Positions 55,930 through 64,000 of a DNA stretch of 64,000 nucleotides are shown piece by piece. The DNA is from Adiantum capillus-veneris (Eukaryota > Streptophyta > Polypodiopsida > Polypodiales > Pteridaceae). The DNA is taken from contig CM043960.1 of the NCBI GenBank assembly GCA_014529385.2, positions 117,498,043-117,562,042 on the forward strand, read 5' to 3'. The first letter of the stretch is position 1. The number at the start of each line of letters is the position of its first letter. Under the pieces are notes generated by a model. It ran no database searches and was not told where the DNA came from. It saw only the letters and a list, made by a program, of their open reading frames with translations. The translations under genes were made by a program, and so were the position numbers.

Positions 55930-58380
55930 GTTTGCCTCAATCGAGCCTCAGGAAACTTAAGTAATACCCAATCATTTTCTTTAAATGCTAAGGCCCTTCT
56001 GTGATTGTCACAGCAAATAGCTTTTTGCCTTTGTTGAGAGATGGATATAGCCTCCTTAATCTTTTGAAAATATTCTTGTAGGTCACGGCTATACTCATAG
56101 GCAACAAAGATCTTCTCATGTACTTTAAGTAGCAAGTGACTTTTAGGTCTTCCCTCAATGATTTCAAAAGGTGCTTTTCCTTAGAAGTATGGACAGTATT
56201 ATTTTATGCATACTCTACAAGAGGTAAGTACTTTTCCTATTGTGAGCATTGATCTACTTCTGTAACATAAGTCTTTAGTAAATCGAGTATCGTGAGATTG
56301 GCTATCTCACTTTGGCCATCCGTTTGTAGGTGATAGGCCGAAGAGAAATTCAATCTTGTACCTAGATTTTCAAAGAGACCTTTCCAAAAATTAATGGTCA
56401 TTCTAGGATCTCTATTTGACACAATGGATGTTGGCAATCCCTGGTGTTTGAAAATCTGAGATATGAAGAGAGTTGCCATTTGGTGTGCCTTAATAGTCTT
56501 TTTGACAGGAATAAAGTGTGCTTGCTTGCTGAACCTCTCAACTATTGTCCATATTCTCGTATCCCCATGGATAGACTTGGGTAATCCAAAGATAAAATCC
56601 ATGGATAATACTCTCCCATGGTGAATTTGGGATAGGCAATGGCTGGAGTAATCCAGGTTGCTTCCCTCTATCATACTTAGTCTTTTGGCATACCACACAT
56701 TTTGAAGCATACTCTTGTATGTCCACTTTCATGGTAGGCCAATATAAATATGTCTCTACTCCTCGGAGAGTAGGTTGAATGCCTCTATGCCCCGCATAGG
56801 GAGGAGTATGGGATTCATACATAACTTTCTCACGAAGGGAGTGGGTAACACATAGCCTATTTCCATGGAGAAGATAACCATCCTGCAAGATGAATGGTTC
56901 CTCTTTCTTCCCCAAAGCAAGGGCTGACATTACATCTTTAAAGTCAGGGTCAATGGCATACTCATCTATCATAGAAAATAGATCATTGTGAGTAGCTATA
57001 GACACCGCATTAACTTTTGGTCGTCGTGAAAGTGCATTGGCCACTTGATTGTGCTTACCAACAATGTGAGAAATATGAAATTAAATTGCAAAAGAAAATT
57101 TGGTCACATCATTTGTTTGTTGAAAAGCTTGGTTTGTATCATGAAGTACTTTGAGACTTTGGTGGTCTGTTTGTAAAATAAATGAAGTCCCCAATAGAAA
57201 GTGCTCCCATGTGTCTACGGCATGTAGAGCAGCTAAAAGCTCTTTTTCATAAATGCCCAAGACTTGTTCATCCACATTGAGCCTTCGGCTCTCATATGTT
57301 ATGGCATGCCCTTCTTGGAGCAAGACTACTCCAAGGCAATCACCACAAGCATCACATTGGACCTCAAATGGCTTTGAGAGACACGGAAGCATAAGGAATG
57401 GTTGGGAGGTAAGCTTCTCTTTGAGCTTGTCAAAAGAATTTTGCTCCTTAGCAGTCCATGAATACTTAACATTCTTCTTTGTTAAGTCATGTAATGGTCC
57501 TACGATTTGAGAGAATTTTTCTATGAAGCGTCTATAGTATGCACACATACCAATAAGCTTCTTAGCTCATGTAGATTCCTTGGATTAGGCCATGCTTTTA
57601 TTACCTCTAACTTTGATGGATCCATATGGATACCATCTTGAGAGATAATATGACCTAAGTATTGAATCTCTTGAAGATGATACTTTTCTTTTGATTGATA
57701 AAAAGCTTGTTCTCCCTCAATGCTTGAAAAATCAGTCGGAGATGTTGCTTGTGTTCCTCCAAGGACTTGGAGTAGATGATGATATCATCAAAGAACACTC
57801 CAGTGAATTTGTGGCAGGGTCGAAAGCTTTTCTCCATTAAACAATTGGATGTGGCTGGTGTATTAGTCAAGCCAAAAGGCATGACTAGATATTCATAAAG
57901 ACCAAACGTTGTACGAAACGCGATCTTTAGGATATCTTCATCCACTATCCTTACTTGATGACTCTTTGATGATAGCCACTTTTAAGGTCAATCGTACTAA
58001 ACTAGGTAAATCCTTGTAGCTTATCAAACAGATCTTCTACTTGAGGCACGGGAATTTTTTTTTCGATAGTGATGTGGTTTACTGCTCGATAGTCCGCACA
58101 CATACGATATGTACCATCTTTCTTTTGCACTAAAAGGATTGGAGAGCAAAAGGGAGAGGATAGGCCTCACCATCCCTTTGTCTACCAATTCTTGTACTTG
58201 TCTCATGAGCTCCTCTTGTTGAGCTTGGGAAACTTAAGGAGGCTTGTTAGGCGGTGAGCTTCTTGGTAGGAGCTCAATTTGATGGTCATCATCCCCTCAT
58301 TTTGGAGGTAAGTCCATAGGGATATCATCGATGAATACATCTTGGAATCCTTTTAGAAAATTAGACAAGTCTAACTCTCC
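55930..58380 (-). pseudogene. C-2 pol: RT, RNase H, integrase (broken)
   Basis: Homologous to 26260-28600 of C-1. RT start 58024-58206, RT palm 57655-57945 ([27 protein letters not shown]), RT thumb/RNase H 57081-57548 (FEVQCDACGDCLGVVLLQEG), connection and zinc finger 56538-57044 (CVVCQKTK), integrase 56237-56710 (SMDFIFGLPKS, IVSNRDPRMT, TDGQSEIANL) and tail 55930-56135. The second Asp region reads SNRDP (usually SDRDP), so the integrase has lost that position. Several frameshifts. Confidence 0.82.
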
Positions 58381-58394
58381 TTGATTCCTACTAA

Positions 58395-58514
58395 AAGGGC
58401 GGTGGTAATGCGTGTGCTAGTCTCCACCCAACCGTGCTATCTTATAGCCTTCCCCTAGCTTACACACTGTCCGGCTGTGCCGGTGGCCTTGCCCGTAGGA
58501 CCCATGTCCTTACA
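58395..58514 (-). repeat. D 3' LTR, inner remnant
   Basis: From GGGCGGTGGTAATGC to ATGTCCTTACA, followed at 58515 by the PPT complement TTACCCCCCCCTTGG. The opposite LTR is not in the window for comparison, so its full length is unknown. Confidence 0.5.
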
Positions 58515-61500
58515 TTACCCCCCCCTTGGAGAATCATTTTTGTCCTTGAAAATGAACGTAGGAAAATGTTTCTTAAGTGCGGAGACATTCTCCCATGTAG
58601 AACCTTCTTCAGGTCTATCTAGCCATTTTACCAACACCTGTCGTCTGACATGTTGTCTGGTGCGAAGCTCATGAGAATCCAAAATCTTTTCGGGCTCATG
58701 AGGGATGCTTGGCGGTTTGATAAGGTCAACTAACACACCTGCGTCAATGAGATTATCATTCTGTCCTAGCTGTTTTCGTAAACGGCTAACATGAAAAACA
58801 GGATGAACTCGTGAGTGCTCTGGAAGAGCTAACTTATAGGCCACTTGACCTATACGTTTGAGAATGGTAAACGGTCCACAATAGTGTGGTGAAGGTTTTG
58901 CAACTTTTCCCGTCTTCAAAATTTTTGAATGCTCCGAAACCTTGAGGAGAACCTTGTCTCCTTCTTTGATAGTAGCAAGACAACGATGCTCATCTACGTA
59001 CTTCTTATATCGATCTTGGGCTTGCTTAACATTCTGTCTAGCAACTCGAAGCATGTCAAAATGGTCTTCGAGAAAATCCTTCGCTTGTTGTATCTTCTCC
59101 TTAGCCAACCCCACCGTAACGGGTGATCTCGATTGAAATCCACATAAAAGCATAAATGGACTAAACCCTGTAGTCACATGCTTATTATGAGCAAATGCCA
59201 ATATAAGTAAGTAGTTTTCCCAATTGGTTTTCTTCTTGCTAACGTACGCTTGTAGAATATCCTCTAGCACTTGATTAACTCTTTTGGTTTGACCATTTGT
59301 TTCTGGATGATTAGTCGTACTTAGATTAAGTTTAGTTTTCAACTTTTGAAACACAGCTCTCTAGAAGTGATTATCAAACTTTCGATCTCTGTCACTAATG
59401 ATACTAGCTGGAAGACCGTAGAGTCTATATATATGCTCTACAAATAGCCGTGCTAATTCCAATGTCTTAACCGTAGTCTTAGTGGGAATGAATCGACCCA
59501 TCTTTGTGAGACGGTCTACAATTACCCATATGGCATCATGGCCACAATTTGTAGTAGGTAATCCTACTACAAAATCCATAGAGATACTCTCCCGCTTACC
59601 TTGTGGAATCTCTAAAGGATGTAAAAGGCCACCTACCTTGAGGTGCTCTGCCTTATTAACTTGGTCGGGTTGGCAGTTTAGTACGTACTCTTGAACATCA
59701 TGATATAATCCTCGCCAATAAAATTTCCGTCGAACTAAGGCATACGTCTTACGAATACCTGGATGACCAACACTTAGACTATCGTGACACTCAAATAAGA
59801 TTTGGCACCTAGTGTCTGATTCCTTTGGCATACTCTACCCTTGTGGAGTAAGTAACCATCAATAATGGAATTTTTTTTCCATTGCTTAAGCTCTTCCTGA
59901 GTAGGGGTGGAGCTTTGTGTGTTGGAGTTTTTATCCGCGCGTGCAGAGACATGTTGATCTGATTGACAGACATGTGAGTGTGAGGGACCCCTTTTTAAAA
60001 CTGCACTCCACACTTTAGCGTGTGATTGATCTTGTGCACACTTGCCACGTAATGATTCCAAAAATCCACTCTTTATTTCTGTGAAAGCAAGTGAAATAAT
60101 ATGAGGCATCCGACTTAGTGCATCCTCTACTACATTATATCTCCCCTTGCAATATTGTAGCTTACAGTCATAATCTTGAAGGATTTCTGCCCATCTAGCT
60201 TTACCGCCCTTCAAGTCCGTTTGAGTAGTAAACCATTTGATATTCTCATGGTCAAAAACTACTTCAAACTCGGCACCATATAAATAGTGTCGCCACTTTC
60301 GTAAAGCGTGAATTATGGCATAGAGATCTCTCTCATAGACAAAATAAATTTGTTGAGCTCTATCTAACTTTTTACCTTCAAAGGCTATAGGTCGTACCTC
60401 CTAGAGAAGTACCACACCAATTGCTTTATCACTAGCATCAATCTCTACCACAAACGGCTTAAGTGGGTCAACAATTGTTAGGATGGGAGCAGTGGCTATA
60501 GCTACCTTGAGCTGTTCAAAATTGAGTTTTTGAGCTTCTTTCCTAGAAAAGGTCTTACCTTTTGCTTTAAGTTGATATGTCATAGGAACAATGACTTTGG
60601 CATAATCACGAATATACTGTCAATAAAATCCAGCTATGCCAAAGAATATTTGAAGCTCCTCAACTATGTTGGGATGTGGCCATCGGAGAATGGTAGCGAC
60701 CTTGTCAGTGTCCATCTTGATGCCAGAATAAATGATCACATGACCGAGGTAATGTATCTCTGTTATAAAGAAATTGCACTTGCTTTGCTTAGCATACAGA
60801 GCGTGAGCTCGTAGGTGTTCAAACATTAATCGTAAGCGTTCTATGTGCTCATCTTCAGTCTTGCTGTAAATGAGAATGTCATTAAGGAAAACCACAACAA
60901 ATTTTCCAAGATAGGGACGTAAGACACTATCCATGAGTGTCATAAATGTAGCTGGAGCATTGGTTAAACCAAAAGGCATAACCAAAAATTCAAAAATGCC
61001 CGAACCGTGTTCTAAAGGCAGTTTTGTGAGATATCTTGTAGAAGGATACGCACCTGGTGGTATCCTGAACGAAGATTTATCTTGCAAAAGGATACGCACC
61101 TGGTGGTATCCTAAACGAAGATCTATCTTTGTATAGTATCTTGCCCCATGGAGTTGATCAAACAACTCATCCACTCGAGGCAGAGGATACTTGTTCTTAA
61201 TGGTTATTGCGTTTAATCCACAATAATCTATGCACATGCGCATAGTACCATCTTTCTTTTTTACCAATAGAATTGGTGATGCCCAAGGCAAAGTGCTAGG
61301 TCTAATGAAACCATGGGCGAGGTAGTCAGCCAACTGACTCAACCTCCTTGGCTTCTTTAGCACTCATACGATAAGGTGGTTTACTCACCAGTTTAGTGCC
61401 TGGTAAGACATCTATGACATGCTGCACATCACGTGTAGGGGGTAAACCCGGTGGTAAATCACTTGAGAATACATCACTATAATCCGTGAGTAAGTGAGTC

Positions 61501-61904
61501 AGCTTTTGCTGTGCAAAAGGAGAAAGTAAACTAGAGTTATGCTGGGATGGAGAATCTTGTAATTCCTGTAATGTTTGTTTCACAGCAGTTGCACGTTGCT
61601 CAGCAGAATTAAAACTGAGAGCACTTTGCTCGTTAGATTTGTTAACACTTTGCTTATCATTAGAATTCATTTCACTTTCCATACCATTACTAGAATTCAT
61701 AGCACTTTGCTCTTGAGAATTCACAAGACTTGGAGACAAGCAATAACACAAAAAGACTTCATCTATTAAATATGCTTTCTGCGAAATAGAAAGCTCGGCT
61801 GTACATATAAGAGGTGCAGATGGTATATTTTTGTCACCAAGCAAAAACACATGCTTACCATTGGCCATGAAGGATAAGGAGTTGTGTTCATAACTAGTGT
61901 GCAA
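58515..61904 (-). pseudogene. D pol: RT, RNase H, integrase, chromodomain (catalytic residues mutated)
   Basis: Linker with Asn/Ser repeats (61600-61760), then RT 60620-61363: [45 protein letters not shown]. The catalytic box reads [11 protein letters not shown], with Asn for the first Asp. A ~43-bp direct duplication (GATACGCACCTGGTGGTATCC) at 61040-61130 disrupts the palm. RNase H start 60401-60583; RNase H end/connection 59774-60214 (YNVVEDALSRMP). Integrase 59361-59831 with a zinc finger whose second Cys is lost (NCQPDQ), IISDRDRKF, and TNGQTKRVNQVL where the DDE Glu is Lys. C-terminus 58515-59354 (HYCGPFTIL, VLVKWLDRPEEGSTWE, a chromodomain). The final codons and TAA are made by the PPT. 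Confidence 0.85.
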
Positions 61905-62291
61905 TGTGTTTCCTAAACTATGCAGCCTCTCCCGTCAGAAAACTACATTAGCACGGTCCATGTTCATAACTTGAAAGTCAAGGGTCATCATATGATCTTG
62001 AACAATAAGCTCAACCCCTTGAACTACTGTGTCCCATACTTCTTTATCATTCCTAGACATCTGCTCTACCACATACTTGTGAGAGCAGGGAGTCTGTGTA
62101 AGCTTCAGTTCAGGAAGTTATGAGTTGCACCATCATCCACTAAAATACGAACACGTTGTTCGTTAATAGTGCCATGCATGCAAATCAAATCATGGGACCA
62201 AAGGTGGGCTGCCACATTGAAGCAGTCACACAACACTTGTGCTTTTCTTCCTTATGAAGAACCTCTACAACATAATATTTAGGAGATGAAT
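61905..62291 (-). pseudogene. D protease region (decayed)
   Basis: Lies between gag and the RT linker. The minus strand near 62110-62160 reads RVRILVDDGATHNFL-like residues in broken frames (VDDGAT would be the aspartic protease site). Too degraded to give exact limits. Confidence 0.4.
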
Positions 62292-63420
62292 CTAATGTGA
62301 GGCGTTGCACCGTGCGCATGGCCTTTTCTTTGCCTTGCAAAAGAGGACAATCTTTCTTGTTATTTTCGAAAGACATCTAAAACACAAATTGTCTTTCTTT
62401 GCACGCTCAAAATCAGCAGTGCTGAGAGACCCACGTGGAGTATCTCGTGATTGCTTAGGCTTCTTAGCCTCTTGTGGGCGTGGAGAGGTAGATTGTCTCT
62501 TATTTCTCTTGGAACGTGTGGGAGATCTACCTCGCCATTGGCTATTAGCCACATTGCTCTTAGAAATTTTTTTCTTAGAGTAGGGAACATTTCCCTTCCT
62601 CTCTTGGTCATCATCATATCTTTGGGCATGACCGATGGCTTCTTCCAAAGTTTTTGGATGTTGGGTCTTGACATGAAGACGACAGTCTTTGTCAAGACCC
62701 CTATTAAAACCCCGTATCTTTTGGAATTCATCTAGACCTTCTAGTTTTAATACGATTTTGTAATACTTCAAAAGGTACTCTATGAGAGAGAGGCCAGACA
62801 TGTGGCATGCATCCCATGCTAACCAATTCTTATCTTCTTCATTGGAACGTACCCAAGACGGAGGACGAGCATCTACTGGAAATGTCATCCACCACTTATA
62901 GGCCTTGCCTTTAAGAGATAGACTTGTTTCCACAGTCGTCTTTATATCCGGGGTGTGTCTCAACCTATGATTATCACTCCATTTGTGTAAAAACGTATTG
63001 ACCACATCCTTGTTGCAATCACTTTCTTCCCCGTGAAACTCAAGAATGGTGATATTCTTAAGCAATGCACTGCTACCTTCTGCATCTTCTGAAGCACTTG
63101 TCTCTTGGACTCCTTGAGTTGTGCGAGCTTGGTTTCCTTGAACCTTGCCACTTGTGGCTCCTTGAGCCATTTGTGAGTTCATAAATTTCACAAGTAGCTC
63201 AGTAAGATTTGTAACATTTGCATTGAGTGCAGAGAGGTTGCGTTCAAGTACGCTTTGACGATTTTCCAAAGTCTTGAAAGCAACCTTATCTACAAGGCCA
63301 TGATCTCCTAGATCATCATCGTCATGGATATTAGTGTCAGCAGCACCCGTGGTGTCCTGATTTTGATCTACGTGCTCAAAATCAAAAGTGTGCATAGGTG
63401 GGATATTCTCACTCGCCATG
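62292..63420 (-). pseudogene. D gag
   Basis: ATG at 63420 (MASENIPPMHTFDFEHVDQ); the open frame extends to 62292. It has a predicted coiled-coil part (LENRQSVLERNLSALNAN), the Retrotrans_gag core (WSDNHRLRHTPDIKTTVETS, KAYKWW, WLAWDACHMSGL, LKYYKIVLKLEGL), a basic KRNKRQSTSPRPQEAKKPKQ segment and a zinc knuckle that starts CFRCLSK but is then frameshifted. One of the longest gag frames in the window. Confidence 0.82.
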
Positions 63421-63784
63421 GTAAACACACACTAATGTAAAGAGAGAAAAAATCGTCAACTTGTACCTTGTAAAGCTTGAAGTCTTTGTGTTTTTTATGC
63501 TTGGCGATTTGCGTCGCATGTGAATCTTGCCTTGCAAAAATTATAGCGCTTCACGTGTTGTTTGTCGTAAGAACACCTTCGTGGATTCTTCACAAAAACT
63601 CGTCATTTTTGTGAAGGCTTTTGTTCACTTTGAAGCTACCTCCTTGAGGAAAAAAGAATAATCGGAGGAAAACTTGTCTTCCTCCAAGAAGTGAAAAGTA
63701 AGGGTGAAACTACTTCCTTGAAGTTTGAAGCTTTTTCTTTCCTTCTAGCTTTCTTGTCAACACAAGTATGCTATCTTTCATTGT
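63421..63784 (-). other. D leader region
   Basis: Non-coding, with repeated CTACCTCCTTGAGG / CTACTTCCTTGAAG and CTTCCTCCAAGAAG stretches. It should lead to the PBS but none is seen before the window ends; the SINE-like insert intervenes. Confidence 0.45.
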
Positions 63785-64000
63785 TATACACAATAAGACT
63801 CAATATCTTGATGGTAAAGTGTTGGCCTCTTACCCTCATGGGGTGGGTTCAACCCTCCTTCATGCAAGGGTTAAGCGGGCCTTCCTACGTGCATATCCAC
63901 GAAAGCTTTCGGAGCCTCGGTGCTGTAGAGTTGTCGGCCGAGTTTGCCTTGGTCGCTTGCCTTAGTCGCACACGGCATAGGTGGTATCTGCATTCGCGCA
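63785..64000 (+). mobile_element. tRNA-derived SINE candidate
   Basis: CTTGATGGTAAAGTGTTGG (63808-63826) fits a pol III A box and GGGTTCAACCCTCC (63845-63858) fits a B box, about 35 bp apart as in tRNA genes. The sequence between and after does not fold as a true tRNA, and a GC-rich body follows to the window end. The 3' end is outside the window. Confidence 0.45.

Larger units (their letters stand above)
45775..58394 (-). mobile_element. C-2: C-family gypsy retrotransposon, split by CACTA, cut by D element
   Basis: 3' LTR 45775-47275, 3' UTR 47276-47513, pol C-terminus 47514-47921, CACTA insertion 47922-55929, pol 55930-58380. The 5' part (protease, gag, 5' LTR) is missing because the D element begins at 58395. 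Same family and orientation as C-1 but more decayed. Confidence 0.8.
58395..64000 (-). mobile_element. D element: Ty3/gypsy chromovirus-like retrotransposon, runs off the window
   Basis: LTR end 58395-58514, PPT complement, pol 58515-61904, protease-side region 61905-62291, gag 62292-63420, leader 63421 onward. Its 3' LTR is cut short or only its inner 120 bp remain next to C-2. The 5' LTR should lie beyond 64000. Confidence 0.8.

Noticed and set aside
1..64000. CRISPR arrays, bacterial operons, riboswitches, rRNA genes
   Set aside because: None seen; the repeats present are LTRs, microsatellites and transposon ends, and the context is a plant nuclear genome.

Overview
This window is repeat-dense nuclear DNA from a land plant with a large genome. 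The evidence is chromodomain-bearing Ty3/gypsy retrotransposons primed by initiator tRNA-Met (TGGTATCAGAGC), an L1-like LINE with a DUF4283/CCHC ORF1, a plant CACTA (En/Spm) transposon, and a first exon of the plastid purine enzyme PUR5 with a transit-peptide-like leader. I cannot fix the clade; large introns full of old LTR elements would fit a fern, a gymnosperm or another big-genome plant. For clarity I name the LTR families here N (non-autonomous), B and its relative B', C and D.

Layout. 1-7032: a decayed LINE on the + strand, interrupted by a 253-bp insert. 7033-12076: a family N LTR, then two B' fragments whose 3' ends face each other across a + strand N-like fragment. 12077-40711: a stack of LTR retrotransposons nested inside one another. 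Order from outside: B' > N-outer (12077-40711) > B-outer (13485-38432) > N-inner (16610-35274) > B-inner (20831-35146) > C-1 (24602-32790). Three of the insertions are confirmed by 5-bp target-site duplications, AAGCG, C(A/C)TGT and TGACT. All six elements point to the minus strand. 40712-41258: a foldback structure with ~100-bp inverted arms, (TA)n tracts and a captured piece of C-family LTR.

41708-41975 holds the only host exon I recognise with confidence. It is exon 1 of PUR5 (AIR synthase) on the minus strand, with an ATG, a leader, the conserved N-terminal block and a GTAAGT splice donor. No second exon lies in the 41.7 kb downstream of it, so either intron 1 is at least 41.7 kb and holds the TE stack, or the gene is broken. 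A hairpin with 32-bp arms sits in this putative intron.

42018-45774 is mostly unassigned sequence with a 130-bp tandem repeat, microsatellites and a C-family LTR fragment. 45775-58394 is a second C-family element (C-2), split by an 8.0-kb CACTA transposon (47922-55929). The CACTA element has both of its usual genes, a TNP2-type transposase and a TnpA/Transposase_24-like protein, plus dense subterminal GCGACG repeats and a degraded captured host gene. That gene is a heavy-metal-associated isoprenylated plant protein (HIPP) with a CxxC motif and a C-terminal CaaX box. 58395-64000 is a D-family gypsy element that runs off the window, with mutated RT and integrase catalytic residues and a tRNA-like SINE candidate in its leader.

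Working relations. Family N encodes no polymerase, so it must borrow RT and integrase; B is a candidate donor because the two families share PBS type and are repeatedly nested in one another. The CACTA element supplies its own transposase and TNPA-like binding protein. Almost every retroelement ORF carries stops or frameshifts; the CACTA genes are the best preserved.
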